Shown one piece after another: positions 51,470 to 62,123 of a stretch of 64,000 bases of DNA. The stretch is from the NCBI GenBank assembly GCA_963797005.1, contig CAWCOF010000009.1:124001-188000 (forward strand), read 5' to 3'. Numbering within the stretch: the stretch's first letter is position 1; every line of letters starts with the position of its first letter. Below the pieces are notes generated by a model. It searched no databases. It saw nothing but the letters and a program-made list of their open reading frames with translations, and was not told where the DNA came from. The translations under genes and the position numbers were made by a program. This stretch comes from AWTP1-13 sp963797005. GTDB lineage: Bacteria; Pseudomonadota; Alphaproteobacteria; Rhizobiales; Hyphomicrobiaceae.

Positions 51470-52720
51470 ATGTTGAGTGGAGTGAAGCGTATCGGCGCGC
51501 TTGCGGCCGCGGTTGCGGCATTCGCCTTCATGGGCGATGCCTCGGCACAGCAGACCGTCAAGATCGGAGCGATCTATCCCCTGAGCGGCAATGCTGCCAG
51601 CGCCGGCAACTATTCCAAGGCGGCTATCGAGTTGGCGGTCGACATCGTCAACAACAAGCACCCCGAGCTGAAGGACATCCCGCTTGCCGCCGGCGCAGGC
51701 CTTCCCAATCTCGGTGGCGCCAAGATCCAGGTGATCTTCGCCGACAACCAGGGCACGCCCGCGGCCGGCCAGAACCAGGCCCTGCGCCTCATCACCGAAG
51801 AGAAGGTCAATGCCCTGATCGGCTGCTACCAATCGGGCATCACGGTCACCGCCAGCGCCATGGCCGAGCGCCACGGCATTCCGTTCCTGACGCCGGAATC
51901 GGTGGCGTCCAATCTGACCGAGCGCGGCTTCAAGTGGTTCTTCCGCGCCACGCCGGTCGCCGGCGACTTCGCCAAGGCATACTCGAAATTCCTCACCGAA
52001 CAGAAAGCCGCCGGGCAGAAGGTGGGCTCCGTTGCCATCGTTCACGAGAACACCGAGTACGGCAACTCGGTCGGCAGCGTCATCAAGGACACGTTCGTCA
52101 AGGATGGCCACAACGTCACGCAGGTGATCGCCTACTCGGCCAACACCACCGACGTGCAGCCGCAGGTTCTTCAGCTCAAGGAGAAGAACCCGGACGTGGT
52201 GATCTTCATCTCCTACACCTCCGACGCGCTGCTCTACGCCAAGACCATGAAGGACCTGAACTGGAAGCCTTCGATCATGATCGCCGACGACGCCGGCTTC
52301 AATGATCCGTCCTTCGTCAAGTCCTCCGGCTCCATCGTCGAAGGCCTGATCAATCGCTCGTCCTTCGCGCCCGGCAAGCCCGGCTCGATCAGCGCCACCG
52401 TCAACGAGATGATCAAGAAGAAGACGGGCAACGATCTCGACGACCCCTCGGCCCGCGCCCTGCAAGGCCTTCTCGTCATGGCGGATGCGATCAACCGCGC
52501 GGGCTCCACGGAACCCGCCAAGATCCAGGCCGCGCTCAAGGCGACGGACCTGAAGGCAGATCAGGTCGTGACCGGCTACAACGGCGTGAAGTTCGACGCC
52601 AAGGGCCAGAACATCCTCGCCTCCAGCCTCATCACGCAGATGCAGGGCGGGCACTACGTTCCGGTGTGGCCGAAGGAGAAGGCTTCCGGCGAGATCCACA
52701 TGCCCTATAAGGGCTGGTAA
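51470..52720 (+). CDS. Branched-chain amino acid-type ABC transporter, periplasmic binding protein
   Basis: This LivK/Receptor-family ligand-binding protein has 416 residues. The signal peptide (KRIGALAAAVAAFAFMGDASA) ends before QQTVKIGAIYPLSGNAASAG. IQVIFADNQGTPAAGQNQAL, VNALIGCYQSGITVTASAMAE, SVAIVHENTEYGNSVGSVIK and PDVVIFISYTSDALLYAKTMK outline the two lobes. The start at 51470 has a strong GGAGGAAACATA site. It heads a five-gene operon (to 56096) with two permeases and two ATPases. Homologues bind amino acids, amides, urea or aromatic acids, so the ligand is open. Confidence 0.92.
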   Translation: MLSGVKRIGALAAAVAAFAFMGDASAQQTVKIGAIYPLSGNAASAGNYSKAAIELAVDIVNNKHPELKDIPLAAGAGLPNLGGAKIQVIFADNQGTPAAGQNQALRLITEEKVNALIGCYQSGITVTASAMAERHGIPFLTPESVASNLTERGFKWFFRATPVAGDFAKAYSKFLTEQKAAGQKVGSVAIVHENTEYGNSVGSVIKDTFVKDGHNVTQVIAYSANTTDVQPQVLQLKEKNPDVVIFISYTSDALLYAKTMKDLNWKPSIMIADDAGFNDPSFVKSSGSIVEGLINRSSFAPGKPGSISATVNEMIKKKTGNDLDDPSARALQGLLVMADAINRAGSTEPAKIQAALKATDLKADQVVTGYNGVKFDAKGQNILASSLITQMQGGHYVPVWPKEKASGEIHMPYKGW

Positions 52721-52800
52721 CCGCCAAGCCGCAAGAACATCGGAGGGCCGCGCGGGTTTCCGCCCGGCGGCCTTCCGAGCCCGCGCAACACGCGATTCAA

Positions 52801-53664
52801 ATGTCCTCCATCCTCGTCCAGGTCATCGTCAGCGGTCTGCTGCTCGGCGCGGTCTACGCGCTCTTCTCGTCCGGCCTCACGTTGATCTGGGGCATGATGA
52901 ACGTGATCAATTTCGCCCATGGCGATTTCGTCATGCTGGCGATGTACACCGCATTCGTCGTGTGGACGGTCTTCGGCGGCGGTCCGCTCGTGGCGGTGCC
53001 GATCGCGGCCTTGGTGCTCGCCACCGTCGGCGTGCTGAGCTACTTCCTGCTCGTGCGCCACATCATGAAGGGGCCGATGCTGGCGCAGATCCTCGGCACC
53101 TTCGGCCTGGCGCTGCTGCTGCGCTACTCCGCCTTCTGGTACTTCGGCGCCAATTTCAAGACGCTGCCCGATGACATCTTGGGATCGCCGTTCGTCTTCG
53201 GCGCCATCCGCCTCGATGCGCCCCGCCTGCTCGCGGGCACGGTCGGGCTCGTCGTCACCTTGGCACTCCACTTGATCCTGACGCGAACCGCGCTCGGCAG
53301 CCGCATGCTCGCCGTATCCGAGGATGCCACGGCGGCGCAGCTCATGGGCATCAGGCCCGCGCACATGCAGGCCGTCGCCTGGGCGCTCGCCGCCGGCTCG
53401 ACTGGGATTGCCGGCGCGCTGATTGCCACGTTCTTCTACACCTCGCCGACGGTGGGCGAGACGCTTGCCATCGTCGCCTTCGTCACGGTGGCTTTCGGCG
53501 GATTCGGCAGCGTTCCCGGAGCGCTGGTGGCGGGCCTTCTCATCGGCGTGATCGAAGGGCTTTCCGCCTATCTGATCGGTCCTGTCTATAAAGACATGGT
53601 CGTCTACACGCTGTTCGTGCTCGTGTTGTGGACCAGGCCGCAGGGCCTGATGGGCAAGGCATGA
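52801..53664 (+). CDS. livH: LivH-type ABC permease
   Basis: This 287-residue inner-membrane permease has about eight helices. VSGLLLGAVYALFSSGLTLIWGMMNVINFAHGDFVMLAMY is the LivH N-terminus, LMGIRPAHMQAVAWALAAGS is the cytoplasmic coupling region and TVAFGGFGSVPGALVAGLLIG the C-terminal conserved block. It ends in ATGA overlap with the next permease. It forms the channel dimer with the LivM-type protein. Confidence 0.92.
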   Translation: MSSILVQVIVSGLLLGAVYALFSSGLTLIWGMMNVINFAHGDFVMLAMYTAFVVWTVFGGGPLVAVPIAALVLATVGVLSYFLLVRHIMKGPMLAQILGTFGLALLLRYSAFWYFGANFKTLPDDILGSPFVFGAIRLDAPRLLAGTVGLVVTLALHLILTRTALGSRMLAVSEDATAAQLMGIRPAHMQAVAWALAAGSTGIAGALIATFFYTSPTVGETLAIVAFVTVAFGGFGSVPGALVAGLLIGVIEGLSAYLIGPVYKDMVVYTLFVLVLWTRPQGLMGKA

Positions 53665-54650
53665 TGCGGCGATATCTGCTTCCAGGATTGTTTGCCGCGC
53701 TTGCCCTGGCCTATCCCCTGCTGGTGGCCGAATCTGCTGTCTACCAGCGGCTCGGCGCCCTGGTGCTGCTGGCCGCCATCGGCGCCTCGGCCTGGAACCT
53801 GATCGGCGGCTACGCCGGGCAGGTATCGGTCGGCCATGCCGTCTTCTTCGGCGCGGGCGCCTATGCCGCGATCGGCGTCTATACGCATTTCGGCCTGCCG
53901 CCGGTCGCGGGCATCCCGCTCGGTGCCCTCGTTGCCGTCGGAATCGCGGCCCTGATCGGCGTCCCGACGCTGCGTCTGTCGGGCCACTATTTCAGCATGG
54001 CGACGATCGCGGTCGCCGAGCTTGCGCGCGTGCTCGCCACCAACTGGGCATGGGTGGGCGGTGCGCAAGGGATCTCGGGACCTGCCGTGCCGCGCACCGT
54101 GCTGGACCTCTCCTTCATCTCGGCCGCGCCCTACTACTACCTCTTCCTTGCCGTGCTGGCGTGCGTGCTCGGCGTGACGTGGCACATCGAGAGAAGCCGC
54201 ATGGGGTTCTATTTGCGCGCCATCAAGGATTCCGAGCGCGCCGCCCGCTCGCTTGGCGTCGCCGCCGGCCGCTACAAGCTCTACGCCTATATGCTGAGCG
54301 CAGGCTTCACCTCCGTCGCCGGCGCGCTCTACGCCATCATGTTCGGCTTCATCGATCCGGAATCGGGGTGCGGGATCCTCATCTCCGTCAAGATGCTGAT
54401 CATGGCGGCACTCGGCGGCTCTGGCCTGCTGTTCGGCCCGCTGGTCGGCGCCATGATCCTCGTGCCGCTGGAGGAGATCTCAAACAGCCTGCTCGGCGGC
54501 AAGGGCGCGGGGCTGACCTTCGTCGTCTACGGCGCGATCATCGTCGTCATCGCCCGCTTCCTGCCGAACGGCATCCTCGCACTGTTCACGAGGAAGGGTC
54601 GGGCGAAAACCGTGAAGGCCGGCACCGCCGAGGCGCGCCATGCTGCTTGA
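53661..54650 (+). CDS. livM: LivM-type ABC permease
   Basis: This second permease of the importer starts at the ATG overlapping the livH stop. WNLIGGYAGQVSVGHAVFFGAGAYAA, GVPTLRLSGHYFSMATIAVAEL and YLRAIKDSERAARSLGVAAGRYKLYAYMLSA (coupling region) are LivM signatures. The end GLTFVVYGAIIVVIARFLPNGILALF is typical. Length is 329 residues. It overlaps livG by 11 bases. Confidence 0.92.
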   Translation: MMRRYLLPGLFAALALAYPLLVAESAVYQRLGALVLLAAIGASAWNLIGGYAGQVSVGHAVFFGAGAYAAIGVYTHFGLPPVAGIPLGALVAVGIAALIGVPTLRLSGHYFSMATIAVAELARVLATNWAWVGGAQGISGPAVPRTVLDLSFISAAPYYYLFLAVLACVLGVTWHIERSRMGFYLRAIKDSERAARSLGVAAGRYKLYAYMLSAGFTSVAGALYAIMFGFIDPESGCGILISVKMLIMAALGGSGLLFGPLVGAMILVPLEEISNSLLGGKGAGLTFVVYGAIIVVIARFLPNGILALFTRKGRAKTVKAGTAEARHAA

Positions 54651-55380
54651 CGCGCGCCACGTCACGAAAGCTTTCGGCGCGTTCAAGGCCGTCGACGATG
54701 CTTCTGTCGCCGTCGAGCAGGGCGAGATACTCGGGCTGATCGGACCCAACGGCGCCGGCAAGTCGACCTTCTTCAACTGCCTCACCGGAGACCTCAATCC
54801 GACCTCTGGCACCGTCACGTTCGAAGGCCGCAACGTCACCAGGCTTACCCCCGAGCGGCGTGCGCGCCTCGGCATCGCTCGCACGTTCCAGGTGCCGCTC
54901 ACGTTCGAATCCATGTCGGTGCTCGACAACGTGATGATCGGCGCCTTTCTCCGCTTCCCCGGCACCCACGAGGCCCGTGACAAGGCCCGTCAGGTGATCG
55001 AGGACGTCGGCCTCGGCCAGCTTGCCCTCGCCCCGGCAAAGAGCCTGGGCACACCTGGCCGCAAACGGCTCGAGATCGCCCGCGCGCTGGCCTCCGAGCC
55101 CAAGGTCCTCCTCCTCGACGAGGCGATGGCCGGCCTCACGCCGGCCGAGATACGCACCGCGATCGACCTCGTCCGCCAGATCCACGCCTCGGGCATCACG
55201 CTCGTCATCGTCGAGCACATCATGGAGGTGATCATCTCGCTCGCCCAGCGGGTCGTCGTGTTCCACCAGGGCCGGGAGATCGCCCGCGGCACGCCGCGCG
55301 AGGTGACGAGCGACGAGCACGTCATCGAGGCCTATCTCGGCAAGCGCCATGCGCAGAAGCTGAGCGGGGGGACCGCGTGA
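54640..55380 (+). CDS. livG: LivG-type ABC ATPase with atypical signature motif
   Basis: This 246-residue ATPase has Walker A GPNGAGKSTFFNCL (residues about 36-49), Walker B KVLLLDEAMAGLTPAE and switch His in VIVEHIMEVI. LARTFQVPLTFESMSVLDNVM-type Q-loop sequence is present. The ABC signature, usually LSYGQQRR or LSGGQ in LivG, here reads LGTPGRKRLEIARAL, and the D-loop Pro is replaced (DEAMAG). The substitution may be a subfamily trait. It sits between livM (11-base overlap) and livF (ATP-type overlap). Confidence 0.88.
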   Translation: MLLDARHVTKAFGAFKAVDDASVAVEQGEILGLIGPNGAGKSTFFNCLTGDLNPTSGTVTFEGRNVTRLTPERRARLGIARTFQVPLTFESMSVLDNVMIGAFLRFPGTHEARDKARQVIEDVGLGQLALAPAKSLGTPGRKRLEIARALASEPKVLLLDEAMAGLTPAEIRTAIDLVRQIHASGITLVIVEHIMEVIISLAQRVVVFHQGREIARGTPREVTSDEHVIEAYLGKRHAQKLSGGTA

Positions 55381-56096
55381 CCGCGCCGCTGCTCAAGGTC
55401 GAGAACCTCGAGGTGCGCTACGGCGATCTGATCGGCGTGGCCGACGTTTCCCTGGAGGTGCCCGAGGGCAGCGTCGTCGCCCTGCTCGGGTCCAACGGTG
55501 CCGGCAAGACGTCGACGCTCAACGCCATCGCCGGGCTCGTTCCGGCGAGCGGCGGCCGGATCGAGCTCGAGGATCGCGACATCGCCGGCGAGCCTGCCTA
55601 CGCCATCGTGCGCAAGGGGCTTGCGCTGTCGCCGGAAGGCTGGCGCCTGTTCGTCCAGCAGACCGTGGAGAACAACCTGCTGCTCGGCGCCACGCCGCTT
55701 CCGGACAAATCAAGAGTGAAGCAGATGCTCGAGCGCGTCTACACGCTCTTCCCCAGGTTGGCGGAGCGACGCCGTCAACAGGCTGGCACGATGTCGGGCG
55801 GCGAACGGCAGATGCTCGCCGTCGGTCGTGCATTGATGAGCGAGCCCAAGCTCCTGCTGCTCGACGAGCCGAGCCTGGGCCTGGCGCCCGCCATCATCGA
55901 GACGATGTACGAGACGTTCCAGGGCCTGCACAAGGCGGGTCTGACCATCCTGCTCGCGGAGCAATCCGTCGACCTGGCGCTGGAGGTCGCCGACCACGCC
56001 TATGTCCTGCAGGTGGGCCGCAGCGTGCTGTCCGGCAAGGCCAGCGAGCTTTCCCACAACCCCGATGTGCAGCGGATCTATCTGGGCGTCGGCTGA
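55377..56096 (+). CDS. livF: LivF-type ABC ATPase
   Basis: This 239-residue ATPase completes the importer. Walker A is LLGSNGAGKTSTLNAI, the signature is TMSGGERQMLAVGRALM and Walker B is LLLLDEPSLGLAPAI, followed by LLAEQSVDLALEVADHAYVL with the Gln/His switch region typical of LivF. The start is a GTG overlapping the livG stop. It ends 69 bases before the convergent yejF stop; no clear terminator is visible in that gap. Confidence 0.93.
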   Translation: MTAPLLKVENLEVRYGDLIGVADVSLEVPEGSVVALLGSNGAGKTSTLNAIAGLVPASGGRIELEDRDIAGEPAYAIVRKGLALSPEGWRLFVQQTVENNLLLGATPLPDKSRVKQMLERVYTLFPRLAERRRQQAGTMSGGERQMLAVGRALMSEPKLLLLDEPSLGLAPAIIETMYETFQGLHKAGLTILLAEQSVDLALEVADHAYVLQVGRSVLSGKASELSHNPDVQRIYLGVG

Positions 56097-56165
56097 CCCG
56101 GGGCCAACATCACCCTGGTTGTCGTTGCGCAGGTCCCGGCACGGCTTGCCGCATCGGGCCGACCC

Positions 56166-57800
<1,635 letters not shown>

Positions 57801-57804
57801 CAGC

Positions 57805-59109
57805 TCACCTGAAAATCTTGCGCGGGTCGAGCGCGTCGCGCACGCCCTCGCCGACGAAGATGAGGACGCTCAAGAGCCCGGCGATGGAAACGAAGGCCGT
57901 GAGGCCCAGCCACGGCGCCTGCAGGTTGGCCTTGCCCTGCGCCAGCAGCTCGCCGAGCGAGGGCGAGCCGGGCGGCAGACCCAACCCAAGGAAGTCGAGC
58001 GCCGTCAGGGCCGTGATGGAGCCGGAGAGCTTGAAGGGGAGGAAGGTGAGCGTCGCCACCATGGCGTTGGGCAGCAGGTGCTTGCACATGATCTTGATGT
58101 CGGAGAGGCCCAGCGCGCGGGCCGCCGTGATGTACTCGAAGTTGCGGCCGCGCAGGAACTCCGCGCGCACGACGCCGACGAGATAGACCCAGTGGAACAG
58201 CAGGAGCACGCCGAGCAGGGTCCAGAAGCCCGGCACCAGCACGGAGGAGATGATGATCAGCACGAACAGCGAGGGGATCGACGACCAGATCTCCAGGAAG
58301 CGCTGGAAGATGAGATCGACCCGGCCGCCGAAATAGCCCTGCACCGCGCCGGCCGTCACCCCTATGAAAGACGAGGCGATCGTCAGCAGCAGGCCGAACA
58401 GCACCGAGATGCGAAAGCCGTAGATCATGCGCGCCAGCACGTCGCGGCCCTGGTCGTCGGTGCCCAGCCAGTTGCGGTTGCCGATCGACTTGTAGCGCGC
58501 GATCTGGTCGGCCGGCGCCTCGCACGGCTCGAGCTTGGTCGCCCAGAACGGCGGCCCGGGGAAGCCCAGGCACTGCCCTCCTGCATTCTTGACGCGCGGA
58601 TAGTCCTTGTTGATCGACTGGTAGGAGTAGCTGATCGGCGGCCAGACGGCCCAGCCGTTCTGCTCGATCTCGTCCAGGATCACCGTGTCCTTGTAGTCGG
58701 TGACGGCGAGGAAGCCGCCGAACTTGGATTCGGGATAGTCGACCAGCACCGGGAACAGCAGCTCGCCCTTGTAGTAGGCGACGATCGGCTTGTCGTTGGC
58801 GATGAACTCGGCAAACAGCGTGACGACGAACAGGACGAGAAAGATCCAAAGGCTCCAGTAGCCGCGCCGGTTAGCCTTGAAGTTGCGCCAGCGCCGGCGG
58901 TTGAGCGGCGTCAGCGAGAAGCCCGCCAGGTAGCTGCGGTACACGAGCGTCGCGCGCCCGATCTGCTTGCTGGGCAGCGGCTCGCCGGGCTCGGCCGGAT
59001 CGAGCGTGCGCGCGACCGGATTGGGCGCTGCCTTGGGCGCCCCCGCTGGATCGCCGGGATGGGGCGCTCTCGCGACCGGCGGCTGGGCGGGCTTGTCTCT
59101 GATGTTCAC
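57805..59109 (-). CDS. yejE: Peptide ABC transporter permease
   Basis: This 434-residue permease is longer than DppC, as is typical of YejE. A Pro/Ala-rich cytoplasmic N-terminus precedes SLTPLNRRRWRNFKANRRGYWSLWIFLVLF. A periplasmic loop (FPVLVDYPESKFGGFLAVTD) follows, then IGNRNWLGTDDQGRDVLARMIYGF and the EAA-type coupling motif EYITAARALGLSDIKIMCKHLLPNAM. It starts with a GTG 5 bases past the yejB stop. The frame is intact. Confidence 0.92.
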   Translation of the reverse strand: MNIRDKPAQPPVARAPHPGDPAGAPKAAPNPVARTLDPAEPGEPLPSKQIGRATLVYRSYLAGFSLTPLNRRRWRNFKANRRGYWSLWIFLVLFVVTLFAEFIANDKPIVAYYKGELLFPVLVDYPESKFGGFLAVTDYKDTVILDEIEQNGWAVWPPISYSYQSINKDYPRVKNAGGQCLGFPGPPFWATKLEPCEAPADQIARYKSIGNRNWLGTDDQGRDVLARMIYGFRISVLFGLLLTIASSFIGVTAGAVQGYFGGRVDLIFQRFLEIWSSIPSLFVLIIISSVLVPGFWTLLGVLLLFHWVYLVGVVRAEFLRGRNFEYITAARALGLSDIKIMCKHLLPNAMVATLTFLPFKLSGSITALTALDFLGLGLPPGSPSLGELLAQGKANLQAPWLGLTAFVSIAGLLSVLIFVGEGVRDALDPRKIFR

Positions 59110-59114
59110 GCGCC

Positions 59115-60230
59115 TCAGACCTCCCGCGTCTCGAAGTCGATGCGCGGATCGACCAGCGTATAGACGAAGTCGGAGACCAGGTTCACGACAAGCCCCAGCA
59201 GCGCGAAGATATAGATGTTGGCAAACACCACCGGATAGTCGCGCTTTCGATCACGCTCTCGAAGCTCAGCAGCCCGAGCCCGTCGAGGGAGAAGATCGTC
59301 TCGATCAGCAGCGAGCCCGAGAAGAAGGCGTGGATGAAGGCGCCGGGGAAGCCGGCGATGATGAGCAGCATGGCGTTGCGGAACACGTGCCCGTAGAGCA
59401 CCTGGCGCTGGGCCAGGCCCTTGGCGTGGGCCGTCATCACGTACTGCTTGCGGATCTCATCGAGGAACGCAGTTCCTCGTCAGGAACGTCATGGTGGTGA
59501 AGGCGCCCAGCGACATGGCGATGATCGGCAGCGTCAGGTGCCAGAAATAGTCGCCGATCTTGCCCATGAGCGACAGCTGGTTCCAGTTGTCGGAGGTGAG
59601 CCCGCGCGAGGGGAACCACTGGAAGAAGGAGCCGCCGGCGAACACCACGAGCAGGAACACGGCGAACAGGAACCCCGGAATGGCGTAGCCGACCACCAGC
59701 ACGCCCGAGGTCCAGGTGTCGAACCTCTGGCCGTCGCTCACCGCCTTGCGGATGCCGAGCGGGATCGAGATCAGGTAGGTGATGAGCGTCATCCAGATGC
59801 CGAGCGAGATGGAGACGGGCAGCTTCTCCTTGATCAGCTGCAGCACGCTCACGTCGCGGAAGTAGCTCTTGCCGAAGTTGAAGGTCGAGTAGTTCTTCAT
59901 CATCAGGAAGAAGCGCTCGTACGCCGGCTTGTCGAAGCCGAACTGCTTCTCGAGCTGCTTGATGAACTCCGGATCGAGCCCCTGCGCGCCGCGATACTTG
60001 GAGGTCACGTCGCCCGAGCTCTGCGTCGCCTGCGACTGGGAGGACGACATGCCGTCGCCCTGCCCGCCGCCGATGCGGGCGGTGGCCGCGACGTCGGTGC
60101 CCGTGATCTGCGCGATCATCCGCTCGACCGGCCCGCCGGGCGCGAACTGGATGATGGCAAAGCTGATCAGCATGATCCCGAACAGGGTCGGGATGATCAG
60201 CAGCACGCGCTTGAGAAGGTAGATGGCCAT
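59115..60230 (-). CDS. yejB: Peptide ABC transporter permease (two frameshifts)
   Basis: The first frame from the ATG at 60230 has YLLKRVLLIIPTLFGIMLISFAIIQFAPGGPVE, LDPEFIKQLEKQFGFDKPAYERFF and GAFTTMTFLTRNC. After one extra G near 59472 the chain continues FLDEIRKQYVMTAHAKGLAQRQVLYGHVFRNA (coupling region). After another break near 59235 it continues YPVVFANIYIFALLGLVVNL to the stop at 59115. Restored length is about 371 residues, normal for YejB. The breaks sit inside conserved helices, so assembly indels are more likely than loss of function in an otherwise complete operon. Confidence 0.82.
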
Positions 60231-60272
60231 CGAGGCCTGCTCGCTCGCCTTCGGTTCGGTTTCAGTTCGTCT

Positions 60273-62104
60273 TCAATTGGCGGCTTTCTCCGCGTCGTAC
60301 CACCACGTATGGATAATGCCGCGCTCATAGCGCGGTTTCACGGCAGGCCGGCTGAATTTGTCCCAGTAGACGACATGGTGCGCCGCCTTGTACCAGTGCG
60401 GCACCCAGTAGTGGCCGACGCGCAGCACCCGGTCGAGGGCCTTGGCGGCCGTCTTGAGCTCCTCGCGGCTCTTGGCCGAGACCACCTTGCCGATCAGCGC
60501 ATCGACCGCGGGATGGCTGATGCCGGCCAGGTTGAAGCTGCCGTCCGTCTTGGCGGACTCGCTGCCCCAGAAGTTGCAGCTCCGGCGCCGGGCGTCAGCC
60601 GCAGGGTGAAGCGCTGGCCCACGACATCGAAGTCGAACGACTTGATGCGCCGCTCGTACTGCGCCGGATCGATGCGGCGGATGGTTGCAGGAATGCCGAG
60701 CGCCGCAGGTTGTTGACGTAGGGCTGCGTGAGCCGCTCGGACGTCGGATCGGTGATCAGGAACTCCAGGTCCAGCACCTCGCCCTTGGCGTTCACGCGCT
60801 TGCCATCCTTGACCTGATAGCCCGCCGCGCCCAATAGACGTGCAGCCTCGCGCAGGAGCTTGCGATCCTGGCCGGAGCCGTCCGTAACGGGCGGCTTGTA
60901 GGGCTCGCCGAACACCTCTGGCGGCAGCTGGGCGCGGAACGGCTCGAGCAGCGCCAGCTCGTCGGGGCCAGGCTTGCCCTCCGCCTTCATGTCGGAGTTC
61001 TCGAAGAAGCTCTCCGTGCGCGTATAGAGGCCGTAGAAGAGGTTCTTGTTCGTCCATTCGAAGTCGAAGGCGAGGTCGAGCGCCTTGCGCACGCGCACGT
61101 CCGCAAGCTTCGGCCTGCGCGTGTTGAGAAAGAAGCCCTGGGCGCCCGACGGGCTCTCGTCGGGCAACGTCAGGCGGATGAGCCGGCCCTGCCTGACGGC
61201 CGGAATATCGTAGGCTGTCGCCCAGTCGCGCGAGGTGAACTCCTCGCGCAGGTCGTAGGCGCCGGCCTTGAGGCTTTCGAGCTCGGCGGTGCGGTCGCGG
61301 TAGTACTCGTAGCGCAGCTCGTCGAAATTGTAGCGGCCGCTGTTCACGGGCAGGTCCTTGGCCCAATAGTCGTCGCGGCGCTGGTAGCTGACGAAGGCGC
61401 CCTGCTTGAACGTCGCCGATCTTGTAGGGCCCCGAGCCCAGCGGCGGATCGAGCGTGGTCTGGTCGAACGCGTGGGCGGCGTAATAGGCCTTCGACAGGA
61501 TCGGCAGCGTGGCCACGACCAGCGGCAGATCGCGCACCTGGGCGCCGTTGAACGTGTAGCGGACGGTCAGGGGATCGGGAGCCTCGGCCTTGGTCACGTC
61601 CTTGAGCTGCAGCCGGTAAAGCGGGTGGCCCTTCTCCTTGAGCGTATTGAACGTGAACACGACGTCGTCGGCAGTCAGCGGCGAGCCGTCGGCGAACTTG
61701 GCCTCCTTGCGCAACAGGAAGGTGACGCCGCCGCCGCCAGGCGCCAGCTCCGCCGTGCTCGCAACGAGCCCATAGACCGCATCGGGCTCGTCATAGGCAC
61801 GCGTCATCAGGCTGTCGAACAGATAGTCGAGGCCCTGGGCCGCGTCGCCCTTCAGGATGAAGTTGTTGAAGCTGTCGAAGCTGGTGCGCGACGCGGTGCC
61901 GATGGTGGCGAGACGTCCGCCCTTGGGGGCATCCGGGTTCACCCAGTCGAAATGCTTGAAATCGGCGGGGTACTTCAGATCGCCGAAAGCGGAAAGGCCA
62001 TGCCGGGCCTCGGCGGCGACCGTATTCGGGGCGAGACCAATCGGCAGGGCAAACAGGGCCAACGCCAGCCAGCGCGCGACAGACGGCATCCTGCACTTCC
62101 GCAT
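60273..62104 (-). CDS. yejA: Peptide ABC transporter solute-binding protein, YejA-like copy 1 (frameshifted)
   Basis: This family 5 extracellular solute-binding protein starts with a signal peptide (MPSVARWLALALFALPIGLAPNTVAAEA). Family blocks appear across frames: FKHFDWVNPDAPKGGRLATIG, FADGSPLTADDVVFTFNTLKEKGHP, PPLGSGPYKIGDVQAG, YEYYRDRTAELESLKAGAYDLR, FFLNTRRPKLADVRVRKALDLAFDFEWTNK, QYERRIKSFDFDV and WVPHWYKAAHHVVYWDKFSRP. Frame changes lie near 61405, 60690 and 60590. Restored length is about 605 residues, normal. The ATG at 62104 was chosen; 62089 is equally possible. It directly precedes yejB and follows a second YejA gene on the same strand. Confidence 0.8.
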
Positions 62105-62123
62105 CTTGAGCTTCGCGGGCCGC

